From assembly GCA_021824575.1 (NCBI GenBank), contig JAKAKJ010000084.1:56964-120963 (forward strand): a stretch of DNA of 64,000 bases, given 5' to 3'. Under the pieces are notes generated by a model that saw nothing but the letters and a program-made list of their open reading frames with translations, was not told where the DNA came from and did no database searches. Positions 46,904 to 56,651 of the stretch are shown in pieces. The position numbers and the translations under genes were made by a program. Positions within the stretch are counted from its first letter, which is position 1; each line of letters starts with the position of its first letter. The stretch is from Chloroflexota bacterium. GTDB lineage: Bacteria > Chloroflexota > Anaerolineae > Anaerolineales > Villigracilaceae.

Positions 46904-48301
46904 ATGGCTAAGTTTGACCATAAGGATTTATTCGGGAAAACGGGCCCCGGGGATATGCTCGATTATTTGCAGAGCCACCTGCAAGCACGTGACCTTTCCA
47001 GGGACGAAGCACTAGCCATGTTGGGCGCGGTTCATGTCGAGTTGGCTAACCCGAAAGATTCCAATCGCGGGGTATATCAGAAATATTCTCAATTCATGGA
47101 GGCTTTACACAGCGAAATGCCCGATGTTCATGATTTTGTTGTCTCTGCGTGGGGAGAGCGCAGCGGCGTCCGGGCTGATCTGGCAGGTGCCAGGAAAGTC
47201 GAAAAAGAGGGAGGCAAAATTGCTGGAGGTCTCGGTATACCTCCTTTTTTTCAATTCATCATTCGCCGGTTGTTCTTTGCTTTTGTATCGTTGGTGGTGA
47301 TTACTATGCTGTTGTTTGGGGGCGTCATGTTAACTCCGCCCCTGGCGCGTGCCCAGTTGTACCTGCCGCCTGGTCGAGGTGGTGAGCGCGCCACTCAAAA
47401 CCTATTGAATACCTACATCAGCAAATATCATTTGGCCGATCCTTATCTTGTGCAGTACATGTATTGGGTGAGTTCGCTCTTCACAGACTCTTGGGGATAC
47501 AGCCCAACGCTCCGTGAATATGTTTTGCCCTCCCTCTTGCATCGCACACCCGCGACTTTGGAATTGGCTCTGTATTCCCTGTTATTGCTTATCCCTCTTG
47601 GCCTTGCCAGTGGCCTGATGGCTGGCTGGCGGAACCGCGGCTGGTTTGACCGCGTCTTTCGTTTCCTGGCGTTCTTGGGAACTTCCATGCCGCCCTTCAT
47701 TCTTGCTTTGATGTTGATAGCTATATTCTATGTGAAATTGGGTTGGTTCGCGCCCGGCCGCCTTGGAATCCTGATAGGCTTGGATGTGGCCAAGGCCACC
47801 TTCCACAACTACACCGGGTTCTTGACGGTGGACAGCCTGCTCAACGGTCGGTTCGATATATTTGTGGACGCTTTGCGGCATCTTGCCATGCCGGTCTTAA
47901 CTTTATCAATCTTTCATTGGGCGACGCTTGGCCGCATCACACGAGCCACCGTGATAGGGGAGCGCCGTAAAGATTATATTGTTGCCGCGAAAGCGCGCGG
48001 GGTCGGAGAAGCCAGCCTGATGTGGAGGCATGCTTTGCGTGCCATCCTGGCCCCCTCACTGACAACCATGCTTCTGACGGCTGCTTCGATAGTCACAGGG
48101 GTCTTCGTTGCGGAGATCATCTATAACATTAATGGCGTTTCGCAGGTCATCGTGATTGCCATGAACAATGTGCCAGACATGACTGCAGCTCTTGGTTTTT
48201 CAGTGTACAGCATTATCATGGTCATTGGCCTGATGTTTATTTTGGATGTTCTCCAGGCATTGTTTGATCCCCGCATCCGGGACGAGGTATCGAAGGCATG
48301 A
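46904..48301 (+). CDS. ABC transporter permease (DppB-like) with about 110-aa soluble N-terminal extension
   Basis: ARGVGEASLMWRHALRAILAPSLTTM; extension MAKFDHKDLFGKTGPGDMLDYLQSHLQARDLSRDEALAMLG... Start could be 46892. Confidence 0.9.
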   Translation: MAKFDHKDLFGKTGPGDMLDYLQSHLQARDLSRDEALAMLGAVHVELANPKDSNRGVYQKYSQFMEALHSEMPDVHDFVVSAWGERSGVRADLAGARKVEKEGGKIAGGLGIPPFFQFIIRRLFFAFVSLVVITMLLFGGVMLTPPLARAQLYLPPGRGGERATQNLLNTYISKYHLADPYLVQYMYWVSSLFTDSWGYSPTLREYVLPSLLHRTPATLELALYSLLLLIPLGLASGLMAGWRNRGWFDRVFRFLAFLGTSMPPFILALMLIAIFYVKLGWFAPGRLGILIGLDVAKATFHNYTGFLTVDSLLNGRFDIFVDALRHLAMPVLTLSIFHWATLGRITRATVIGERRKDYIVAAKARGVGEASLMWRHALRAILAPSLTTMLLTAASIVTGVFVAEIIYNINGVSQVIVIAMNNVPDMTAALGFSVYSIIMVIGLMFILDVLQALFDPRIRDEVSKA

Positions 48302-49260
48302 ACCGTCTGCAACATTACTTTCGCTCCTGGCAAAACTGGCTGGGACTCCTGTTGGTATTCCTCTTTGTTTTTGTGGCTATCGGCGCGCCCTGGCTTTCTC
48401 CGATGTCGAAGAAGGATCCAGGGGTGTTTCAGCGGGTTGGCCGGGCAAGCGATAACACGCCGTATCCTCCCAGCCAGAACGCGCCCCTTGGAACCCTGCC
48501 AGGCCAGGTGGATGTTTTTCATACTCTGGTTTGGGGCGCTGGAGACGCGCTCCAATTTGGCCTAATGGTGGCTCTTGGCGCTTTTGTCTTCGGCGTATTG
48601 GTCGGCGCGGTCGCGGGCTACGCAGGCGGCGCGCTCAACGGCCTCTTGATGCGTGTTACAGATGCCTTCCTAACCTTTCCAATGATTGCTGGTGTTGTCT
48701 TTTTACAGGAGATTGTGGCCTCCACCATTGTGGCAATGGGCGGTATTTATTGGTTCAATGATCCTTATCGCGGCAAGGTGGTTTACTTTGAATTCACACC
48801 ACCGATTTGGGTGAACTTTCTTTTGAAAGTGGACCCGCTCCTGATATGCCTGATCCTCTTTTCCTGGATGCCTTATGCCCGGCTCGTCAACACGATGGTC
48901 ATTACCCTTAAACGAACAGATTTCGTTCAAGCTGCCCGCGCAGTGGGTGGCAGTTCCTGGTGGGTGCTCTTCCGCCACCTGATCCCAAACTCGATCGCGC
49001 CCGCTGTTGTAATGGCAGCGCGTGACGTGGGCAGCGCGGTGGTTTTGCAGGCGACCTTTACCTTCATTGGGATGGGTGGAAACTCAGCGTGGGGCACTTT
49101 ACTTTCATTCGGGCGCAATTGGATCATCGGTCCCGGCGGCAACCTTCTGGCCTATTGGTGGACTTTTTTGCCCGCCACACTGGCTCTTGTTCTGTTCGGC
49201 ATCGGATGGAATTTGCTGGGCGACGGTCTGAACGAATTACTCGATCCATACTCGCGCTAA
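48298..49260 (+). CDS. ABC transporter permease (DppC-like)
   Basis: ATGA overlap with previous gene; QAARAVGGSSWWVLFRHLIPNSIAPAVV. Confidence 0.93.
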   Translation: MNRLQHYFRSWQNWLGLLLVFLFVFVAIGAPWLSPMSKKDPGVFQRVGRASDNTPYPPSQNAPLGTLPGQVDVFHTLVWGAGDALQFGLMVALGAFVFGVLVGAVAGYAGGALNGLLMRVTDAFLTFPMIAGVVFLQEIVASTIVAMGGIYWFNDPYRGKVVYFEFTPPIWVNFLLKVDPLLICLILFSWMPYARLVNTMVITLKRTDFVQAARAVGGSSWWVLFRHLIPNSIAPAVVMAARDVGSAVVLQATFTFIGMGGNSAWGTLLSFGRNWIIGPGGNLLAYWWTFLPATLALVLFGIGWNLLGDGLNELLDPYSR

Positions 49261-49275
49261 TATATAATTGCAACA

Positions 49276-50562
49276 ATGACACGCGTTTTGGACGACTTGC
49301 TTCGCAAAACATTGCCGGAGCCGCGGCTTGACTTGATTCGCCGCGTGGCGGACGAGGCGTCCGCGCTGAAGATGCCGATCTATATCGTCGGCGGCTTCGT
49401 TCGGGACCTCGTGCTGGGCCGGGACGGCCTCGACTTTGATCTCGTCGTGGAGGGAAATGCAATCGCACTGGCACATTCTCTCGCATCGAAATATGGCGGC
49501 AAAGTCACCGCACACGAGAAATTTGGAACGGCAAAGATAGATATTCGAGAATGGATGTTGGAGAGTAGTAAAGCGAACGAGGACTATTCTCTAGTCTCTA
49601 TTGATCTGATTTCTTCGCGCAGCGAAACGTACAAGCATCCTGCCGCACTGCCAACCGTCAAAATGGGAAGTATCGAAGACGACATTCGCCGACGAGACTT
49701 TACGATCAACACGCTCGCCGTCCGCCTGGACGGTCCCCATTTTGGCGAGCTGCGTGATGATCTCGGCGGCTTGGATGATTTGGAAAAGAAAATCATCCGC
49801 GTGCTGCACGAGCGTTCCTTCAATGACGATCCGACTCGCATGTACCGCGCCGTTCGCTATGAACAGCGTTACGGATTCAAAATCGCAGATGAAACATTGG
49901 CTTTGATCCCGGAAGCGCGCGCCTTGGTTGACAAATTATCCGCGCAGCGCATCCGCCACGAATTGGATTTGATTTTGGAAGAACCCCATGTTGCATCACT
50001 GCTTGCGCGTTTGGCTGAACTGGATTTGCTCAAACCAATTCACGCTGCATTGTCGTTTGATGATGCGGCGCGGCAAAGACTTGATAAAGCGAATTTTTCG
50101 CCGGATTATTCAGTCCAACATTTGACGCCAGCGAATTTACGCTGGTTGTTGTGGCTGATAAATCTTTCCGAAAAGCAAATCGAGTCGGTGAATAAGCGTC
50201 TGCATTTCACATCAATTCTTTATAATGCGTTGGCCGCATCATCGAATCTTCTTTTCTCTCTGTCTTCTTTCGTTGATTTAAAACCAAGTCAATGTGTTAC
50301 CCAGCTCGACGAATTTCCTCCGTTTTCGATTTACGCGGTCTCCCTCGCTGCGCCAACTGGAAAATCAAAAGAAAATTTGGAAAAATATTTAACCGAGTGG
50401 CGGCACATCAAACCGAAGACAACCGGTCATGATTTGAAGAAGCTTGGCATCGAGCCGGGACCAAAATATCAAGAGATTTTATGGACACTCCGCGCTGCAT
50501 GGTTGGATGGAAAAGTAGCGAATGGGCAAGAAGAAGAAAGTTTATTGAAAAGCATTCTGTGA
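49276..50562 (+). CDS. CCA tRNA nucleotidyltransferase / polyA polymerase family
   Basis: IYIVGGFVRDLVLGRDGLDFDLVVEG; RRRDFTINTLAVRL; RVLHERSFNDDPTRMYRAVRYEQRYGF. Confidence 0.94.
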   Translation: MTRVLDDLLRKTLPEPRLDLIRRVADEASALKMPIYIVGGFVRDLVLGRDGLDFDLVVEGNAIALAHSLASKYGGKVTAHEKFGTAKIDIREWMLESSKANEDYSLVSIDLISSRSETYKHPAALPTVKMGSIEDDIRRRDFTINTLAVRLDGPHFGELRDDLGGLDDLEKKIIRVLHERSFNDDPTRMYRAVRYEQRYGFKIADETLALIPEARALVDKLSAQRIRHELDLILEEPHVASLLARLAELDLLKPIHAALSFDDAARQRLDKANFSPDYSVQHLTPANLRWLLWLINLSEKQIESVNKRLHFTSILYNALAASSNLLFSLSSFVDLKPSQCVTQLDEFPPFSIYAVSLAAPTGKSKENLEKYLTEWRHIKPKTTGHDLKKLGIEPGPKYQEILWTLRAAWLDGKVANGQEEESLLKSIL

Positions 50563-50596
50563 AACTTATAAATCATCGTAAGGTTATAATTCCATC

Positions 50597-51373
50597 ATGA
50601 ATCTCAACCTCGAACCCTACCTTACCTTTGCAAAACAACTCGCTTATCGCGCTGGACGTATTACCCTGAGTTATTACAACAAAGGGATTCAGCATGATTT
50701 GAAATCCGATGCTACGCCCGTCACCGCCGCCGACCGCGCCGCGGAGCAATTCATTCGTGGCGAAATCGAAAGGGCCTATCCGGGTCATGCCATCGTTGGC
50801 GAGGAATTTGGCGAAACAGCCGGAAGCGGCAATCCGTTTTGTTGGATCGTGGACCCGATTGACGGAACCAAATCCTTCATGAAAGCCGTGCCGCTTTATT
50901 CCGTTTTGATCGCGCTGGAAATCGAAGGCGTTTCGCGCGTTGGCGTGGTTTGCTTTCCGGCATTGGACGAAATGCTTTACGCCGCCGATGGCCTCGGCGC
51001 GTGGTGGAACAACCAACGCGCACATGTTTCAAAAGTGTCAAAGTTGAAAGAGGCGGTTTTCTGTTATACAAGTTGGTCGGGGTTTCGAACAAAGAAGAAG
51101 CTCAAACTTTTTGAGCGCCTGCACAAGGAATGTTTCTACGGGCGCGGCTGGAGCGACGCGTATGGTTATCTTCTCGTCGCAACCGGGCGCGCGGAAATGT
51201 TCTTCGATCCGGGAATCAAAATTTGGGATGTGGGGCCGTTTCCGCCAATCTTTCGCGAGGCGGGTGGCTACTTTGGTTCGTGGGACGGCAAAGCCGGTCA
51301 TACCTTTGGCGAGGGATTGGCCACTAACGCCGCGCTCCGCTCCAAAGTCCTGAAGATGATTCGGGAAACATAA
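50597..51373 (+). CDS. Inositol monophosphatase family protein
   Basis: TPVTAADRAAEQFIR, IVGEEFGE, WIVDPIDGTKSF, KIWDVGPFPPIFREAGG. Confidence 0.94.
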   Translation: MNLNLEPYLTFAKQLAYRAGRITLSYYNKGIQHDLKSDATPVTAADRAAEQFIRGEIERAYPGHAIVGEEFGETAGSGNPFCWIVDPIDGTKSFMKAVPLYSVLIALEIEGVSRVGVVCFPALDEMLYAADGLGAWWNNQRAHVSKVSKLKEAVFCYTSWSGFRTKKKLKLFERLHKECFYGRGWSDAYGYLLVATGRAEMFFDPGIKIWDVGPFPPIFREAGGYFGSWDGKAGHTFGEGLATNAALRSKVLKMIRET

Positions 51374-51426
51374 TCCAATTTTGTTTTTCTGTTGCTTTTC
51401 CATCCGGCTTGTCCTATAATCTTTTC

Positions 51427-52050
51427 ATGGCGGACATTTCGTCGGGCAAGCTGGATGTATCCATAAAACCGCAGGACGAGCCTCTCCCATATCGTCTGCG
51501 CGAACATTTTCTTTCCACACCTGAAATCGCTTTATACCAGACGCTTCTGGAAATGTCGGAAGGGCGTTATATTATTTGCCCGAAAGTCGCACTCAACGAT
51601 ATTTTTTTGATCGTCCGCCCAAACGAAAACGTCCACTACTTCAATAAAATTTTTCGCAAGCACGTTGACTTTTTGTTGTGCCAGCCGCGCACATTCAAAC
51701 CGGAGATTGGCGTTGAATTGGTCAAGCCCATTGCCAAGAACGAGACGCGCAGCAGCGATCAATTCATGGAGGATTTATTTCTGACGGCTGGCTTACCATT
51801 GGTACACATTCCATCCGGCGAACATTATGAGATCGCAGACGTTGTTACGCTGTTTCAGTTGGCTGTGACCAAGGCGAAACAAGGTGCGCATACGGCGCAG
51901 CTTTCACAGGACTCAGTGCCGGCCTGCCCGATCTGCGGCAAAATGATGGTTCTCAGAACATACCGTTCCGGACCTCAAAACGGCCAGCTTTACTATGGGT
52001 GCATTGACAACCCGAAGTGCCCCGGCATGGTTGCAATAAAAAATGGATGA
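51427..52050 (+). CDS. DUF2726-like domain fused to topoisomerase-type zinc ribbon
   Basis: LSTPEIALYQTLLEM...FLLCQPRTFKPEIGVELV; C-terminal CPICGKMMVLRTYRSGPQNGQLYYGCIDNPKC. Confidence 0.82.
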   Translation: MADISSGKLDVSIKPQDEPLPYRLREHFLSTPEIALYQTLLEMSEGRYIICPKVALNDIFLIVRPNENVHYFNKIFRKHVDFLLCQPRTFKPEIGVELVKPIAKNETRSSDQFMEDLFLTAGLPLVHIPSGEHYEIADVVTLFQLAVTKAKQGAHTAQLSQDSVPACPICGKMMVLRTYRSGPQNGQLYYGCIDNPKCPGMVAIKNG

Positions 52051-52075
52051 CCTGGTTTTGCCAGGTCATCTTTTT
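52047..52075 (+). terminator. Intrinsic terminator
   Basis: ATGACCTGG-ttttg-CCAGGTCAT then cttttt. Confidence 0.85.
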
Positions 52076-52979
52076 ATGCGTAATGTCTTTTTGTTTCCGA
52101 CGCGTATTTTATTCCAACGTGATCCTTGTTGGCTTCCAACCAATCCGCCAAATGCGTTTTGCCGCGCGGCGGCTCCTTGGACACAAGCAGGTTTGCCATC
52201 AACCCGTCCACTTCTTCAGGTGTGAGCAAAACATCGCCGAGGAACAGACTCATAAATTGCGCCGTTAATAACGCCAGGCGCGGATGAATTGAAACCAACG
52301 CGCGCTTTGCCCCGATTTTCCCGCCGATCAAATTTACCATTTCCTTGAAAGTGAAAATATCTGGCCCGACTGCATCGCAGATATAACTTTCTTTTTTATA
52401 AATTCCTTCGACCGCGAGATCAGCCAAATCTTCCACGTAAACGGGTTGCAACCGATAACTCCCGTCGCCGGGCAGTGCAAAGAATGGAAAACGTCGCAGC
52501 AGGAACGCAATGTTGTTGATCAAAATATCTTCATTGCCGACCAGAACAGTTGGCCGCAGAATCGCATATGTCATTCCCGATTCGATCACGGCCTTTTCGT
52601 TCGCAGCTTTTCCCCAGAAATAAGGCAGCGGAGAATCCGCAGATGGATTGGTGATGCTGATGTGAACCATCCGCTTTATGCCCGCGGCTTTGGCGGCATT
52701 GACCAGTTTGCGCGTATTCTCAACAGCGCGCGGCTGGGTATTTGAACCTTTATCAAAGCGCACCCAATACGTGTTGACAAAAACATCCGCGCCTTTCAAT
52801 GCTTCTTTCAAACCACATTCATCATCGAAGTTCAACGGAAACGCCCTGACTTTGCCGTTGAATGGATCAGGCCGATTCGGATGATTAGTCAGCGTGATGA
52901 CTTCTTCGCCGCGTTCCAGCAGACGTTTCGCGACGTATTTTCCAGAATACGAGAATGCGCCGGTAATTGCGATCTTCAT
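52074..52979 (-). CDS. NAD(P)H-binding / NmrA-SDR-a family protein
   Basis: MKIAITGAFSYSGKYVAKRLLERGEEVITLTNHP; GADVFVNTYWVRF. Confidence 0.9.
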   Translation of the reverse strand: MKIAITGAFSYSGKYVAKRLLERGEEVITLTNHPNRPDPFNGKVRAFPLNFDDECGLKEALKGADVFVNTYWVRFDKGSNTQPRAVENTRKLVNAAKAAGIKRMVHISITNPSADSPLPYFWGKAANEKAVIESGMTYAILRPTVLVGNEDILINNIAFLLRRFPFFALPGDGSYRLQPVYVEDLADLAVEGIYKKESYICDAVGPDIFTFKEMVNLIGGKIGAKRALVSIHPRLALLTAQFMSLFLGDVLLTPEEVDGLMANLLVSKEPPRGKTHLADWLEANKDHVGIKYASETKRHYA

Positions 52980-53329
52980 TTTGCCTCCGCTTTGTTTGGC
53001 TTTGGTGCGACCAGAGCAAAGAACGAGACGAAGACGCCGATTCCAATGAGCGCGGCCAGAAAGCCTCCGAGGTTGCCCGCGAGATGACCGATGATCTCAA
53101 AGAACAAATCTTGTGACGTGGTTGCTTCTGGACGATAACTCAACGCGATGATGAATGGCAGACCAATTAACAAGATGGTCGAGAATACTGTCCAGAATTG
53201 TGCGCGGTCCTCTGTGCCGCACAGATCAACCAAAATCCGTCGCAGATACGGACGCAGGTACGTAATGATGAGCGCGCAAACCAGGAGCGTAATGGCAACT
53301 TCAATTAGAAAATATGTGATGGTATTCAT
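52976..53329 (-). CDS. Small membrane protein
   Basis: Three TM segments; 4-nt overlap with 52979 gene. Confidence 0.75.
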   Translation of the reverse strand: MNTITYFLIEVAITLLVCALIITYLRPYLRRILVDLCGTEDRAQFWTVFSTILLIGLPFIIALSYRPEATTSQDLFFEIIGHLAGNLGGFLAALIGIGVFVSFFALVAPKPNKAEAK

Positions 53330-53342
53330 AAGCTTCTCCTGT

Positions 53343-53873
53343 CTATTTCAAAATGGATAAGATTTTTTGAACGGTTGTTAATCCGAGACTGTCCAATTTG
53401 GTGACTGCGCGTGACAAGTTATCAATCGCGTCGAAGAAATCCTGCAAAGCCTGGATGCGCTGGATGAGGAATTTTCGCTCCGCTTCATCCATGGACCCTT
53501 TGGCGGCTTCCAGTTTATCGAGCGTTTCCTTCACTGACTGAATGGCGCGGTCGAACTCGCGGTTCTGCCGTTCGCCAAGGATCGAGCGGATGGCTTTATA
53601 GAAATCCGTCTCGGCTTCGTAGTAATCCTTGCGGTCGCCGAGCTTCGTCGAGCGGCGGACGAGTCCCATGCGCGCCAGCGCGCGCACATTTGTGCTGACT
53701 GCGCCTTTGGTCAATCCGCTCTGGCTGACCAATTCGTCCAGCGAAAGCGGAGCGGGGGAAATGTACAGCACCGCAAACAGCGCGCCGACGCCCTTTGGCA
53801 GTCCCCAGAAACGGCTGATGTGGCTCAAGCCCTCGATGAAATTTTGTTTGATCCGGTTGGTTTCTTTTGTCAT
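53343..53873 (-). CDS. GbsR/MarR family transcriptional regulator
   Basis: FWGLPKGVGALFAVLYISPAPLSLDELVSQSGLTKGAVSTNVRALARMGLVRR (HTH). Start MTKETN at 53873. Confidence 0.9.
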   Translation of the reverse strand: MTKETNRIKQNFIEGLSHISRFWGLPKGVGALFAVLYISPAPLSLDELVSQSGLTKGAVSTNVRALARMGLVRRSTKLGDRKDYYEAETDFYKAIRSILGERQNREFDRAIQSVKETLDKLEAAKGSMDEAERKFLIQRIQALQDFFDAIDNLSRAVTKLDSLGLTTVQKILSILK

Positions 53874-53890
53874 GGCTGTGCCTTTAGAAT

Positions 53891-53939
53891 GTTTAGTATT
53901 TACTAAACGAAATATATTCCAGGCAGGCGAATCTGTCAA
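53891..53939 (-). promoter_or_regulatory. Sigma70-like promoter and 18-bp palindromic operator for the GbsR-type regulator operon
   Basis: Minus strand TTGACA (53934-53939), 17-nt spacer, TATATT (53911-53916); GTTTAGTATTTACTAAAC (53891-53908). Confidence 0.85.
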
Positions 53940-53987
53940 GGCCAAAATAACCGCCTGTTCGGCGGCTTTCAAAATATGGATTTTTGT

Positions 53988-54548
53988 TTATGGGTTTGGA
54001 AATAAAGCTTTGATGACGTCTGCTCCGCTGAGATTGGAGGGGAGCTGTTCATATTTGCTGATGGAGACGCGCAGGCTTTTTCGATCGTCTTTGGATTTGA
54101 ATGTGAATTCGACAAAGCCGGGCTGCGGACCGGGAACGGTTCCGGGCGAAAACGAAGCTAATGCTTTCATCGCGTTGATGATCCATGTCCCCAGTTCATT
54201 ATTGTCTTTTAGGTTTGTAACGTTGGCCGTCACGTAAAAATCTGTCTCCATTGCGTGAAAGTCGGCGTGACCATCGGCGTAGACACAATTTTCACCGTAG
54301 GCTTGTGCGCGCCCGCTGGCTTCGGGTTGAAGTGATTTTATAGCCCGGTCAACTTTTGCGGAGATGTCTGCCAGACTTTGATATGCTGGGACAAAAGCGC
54401 ACGGCTCATTTGTCACCGTGGTTGCGGGGCTGGTAACCAGCGATGAAGGGGATGCCATTGTTATTTCTTCAGTTATGGCCGGCGCGGTTGCTGACGGAGA
54501 ATCGCACGCTGCTAGAAGGAGAAAGATGACAAGAATTAATTTCTTCAT
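53988..54548 (-). CDS. Lipoprotein of unknown function
   Basis: MKKLILVIFLLLAAC lipobox. Confidence 0.75.
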   Translation of the reverse strand: MKKLILVIFLLLAACDSPSATAPAITEEITMASPSSLVTSPATTVTNEPCAFVPAYQSLADISAKVDRAIKSLQPEASGRAQAYGENCVYADGHADFHAMETDFYVTANVTNLKDNNELGTWIINAMKALASFSPGTVPGPQPGFVEFTFKSKDDRKSLRVSISKYEQLPSNLSGADVIKALFPNP

Positions 54549-54549
54549 T

Positions 54550-55371
54550 TTAGCCGCCCGGAGAATTTGGATCTGGAATCCAGCCCGGAAAGTTACTGCC
54601 AAAATAATCCTTCAAATCCGGATTCTCATTAGCCCATTCCTGAAGGATGTCGCCGCTCATCTGCTCGGCTGAATAGGGCAGGTGTCCATTGCTGATCGTC
54701 GCCATCATGCCGGATGTCAGGATCACTTCGCCCTCGTCATTTTTCAATGAGCAGATTCCTTCAAGGCACGATGCTGCCAGATTTTTGGCATTCGGATCAT
54801 AGTCTGCGCCAAGCGGATTGCCATCGGCTGATGCGGTGCCAATTTCGGTCTTGACTGCAACCTGGTCACCGCGCGGCAAAATCCAGATCTTGCCTGCATC
54901 GAGTGTAACATGGATCTCCAATTTGCTACTGCCGTTTGATGAGAGACTCTTGACCGCAAGAGATGAATTCCGTCCGATGTTGATCGCGGTGCCTCCGGGT
55001 TGGATTGTCAACCGCGCGCGGCCCGAACCGTCGGTTTGAATGGATGCGCCAACCGGGATGATCACGCCTGTTTGCGCCGGAACATAATTCCCGCCCGGCG
55101 TTTCCTGAACAGCAACTTTTCCCTGGATAGCATGAACCAAAACTTGTCCTGCCGCGGGGGCGGGCGAAGCTCCGGGTTGTGATGACGAGCCGGTTTGGGC
55201 GCGCCCGCCATCGGTCGAGGAAGGAAGCGGCGTATCTTCGGGTCCGCTTACACAGCTCCATCCTTCCGTGCACTGCAAGACGCGCAGTGATTCGGGAGAT
55301 TGAGTTGCCGGCGCGCTGGCGCAGCCTCCGATCAAAAGGGCGATGATGATGAACCAACCAAACTTTGCCAT
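54550..55371 (-). CDS. FecR domain-containing lipoprotein
   Basis: LIGGC lipobox; VQETPGGNYVPAQTGVIIPVGASIQTDGSGRARLTIQPGGTAINIGRNSSLAV. Confidence 0.82.
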   Translation of the reverse strand: MAKFGWFIIIALLIGGCASAPATQSPESLRVLQCTEGWSCVSGPEDTPLPSSTDGGRAQTGSSSQPGASPAPAAGQVLVHAIQGKVAVQETPGGNYVPAQTGVIIPVGASIQTDGSGRARLTIQPGGTAINIGRNSSLAVKSLSSNGSSKLEIHVTLDAGKIWILPRGDQVAVKTEIGTASADGNPLGADYDPNAKNLAASCLEGICSLKNDEGEVILTSGMMATISNGHLPYSAEQMSGDILQEWANENPDLKDYFGSNFPGWIPDPNSPGG

Positions 55372-55372
55372 A

Positions 55373-56563
55373 CTATTTCAACAGGTCTGCCGCGGCGGCT
55401 GCCATGAGCGCCGTGCCGCGCACCAGCGCTTCCTCATCGAAGTCGAATTTCGGGTGGTGATGCCCGTAATCGAGATGACGCTCATGATTGTTCGAGCCGA
55501 CAAAGAAGAAACAGCCCGGAACTTTTTCGAGCATGAAGGCCATATCTTCGGCGCCCATCGTCACATAAGAAGAAGTGTCGAGTTCCGAATCGGACAGGAT
55601 GCGCTGTGCCGTGTTTTGGACTTTGCCGGCGATATCGTCGTTGTTGATGACCGCCGGTGTGATGCGTTTTACTTTCGACTCGATTTTGCATCCCATGGAT
55701 TCGCCAACGCCGCGCGTGATCTGTTCGAATCGTTCCAGGACGATTTGGCGGACTGCCGGATCGAATGTGCGGATCGTACCCGTCAGCTCCGCTTCCTGCG
55801 GGATGATGTTGAACGCTGTGCCCGAATGAATTGTTGTCACGCTGACCACTGCGGATTGCAGCGGTGCGACATTCCTCGACGCGATGCTTTGCAGCGCGCT
55901 GACAACTTGCGCGGCGGCGATGATTGGATCAATTGTCAAGTGGGGCGTTGCGGCATGCCCGCCCTTGCCAATAATTTTGATTTCGAATTGTTCTGCACCT
56001 GCCATCACCGGTCCTTTGCCAATGCCCATCCATCCAACCGGCTTTTCATTCCACACGTGCATGGCGAGTGCGTAATCCACTTTTGGCCCGTCCAGCACAC
56101 CGTCGCGGATCATCATTTCATTGCCGCCCATTTCCTCGCCATTGAGTCCTTCCTCCGATGGCTGAAAACAAAACTTGAGGGTGCCAGCCAGTTCGCTGCG
56201 ATGGTTCTGCAAAATTTTGGCAACCGTCAACCCAATCGCTGTGTGCCCATCGTGGCCACATGCGTGCATGATTGATGGATTCTGTGAAGCATATTCTGCG
56301 CCTGTTTCTTCATTAATGGGTAATGCGTCCATATCGAAGCGGAGCAAAATGACCGGTCCCGGTTTCCCGCCTTCGAGCAGACCAACTACGCCGGTTTTGC
56401 CGACGCCTTTCGTAACTTCGAGCCCGAGCGCCTCGAGTTCTTTCGCGACAATGCCTCCCGTACGGACTTCGTGGAATCCGAGTTCAGGGTGGACGTGAAA
56501 ATCGCGGCGCATGGATTGGGCGTAAGGAAATAAGGTCCGCGCTTCTTTCATGAAGTCAATCAT
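55373..56563 (-). CDS. M20 family amidohydrolase
   Basis: MRRDFHVHPELGFHEVRTGG; ILLRFDMDALPINEETG; MHACGHDGHTAIGLTVAKIL; KGGHAATPH. Confidence 0.95.
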   Translation of the reverse strand: MIDFMKEARTLFPYAQSMRRDFHVHPELGFHEVRTGGIVAKELEALGLEVTKGVGKTGVVGLLEGGKPGPVILLRFDMDALPINEETGAEYASQNPSIMHACGHDGHTAIGLTVAKILQNHRSELAGTLKFCFQPSEEGLNGEEMGGNEMMIRDGVLDGPKVDYALAMHVWNEKPVGWMGIGKGPVMAGAEQFEIKIIGKGGHAATPHLTIDPIIAAAQVVSALQSIASRNVAPLQSAVVSVTTIHSGTAFNIIPQEAELTGTIRTFDPAVRQIVLERFEQITRGVGESMGCKIESKVKRITPAVINNDDIAGKVQNTAQRILSDSELDTSSYVTMGAEDMAFMLEKVPGCFFFVGSNNHERHLDYGHHHPKFDFDEEALVRGTALMAAAAADLLK

Positions 56564-56651
56564 GGCAATTCTCCTACTCCAATTCTAATGTATTTGGCGT
56601 ATTGCTGGCCGTCAGTCACGCTTTCCTTTTTGGGTATCTTGCAAACGTGAC

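Noticed and set aside
55343-56275. 310-aa ORF antisense to the M20 amidohydrolase
   Set aside because: Same reason; no recognisable domain, His/Arg/Cys-rich antisense artefact.
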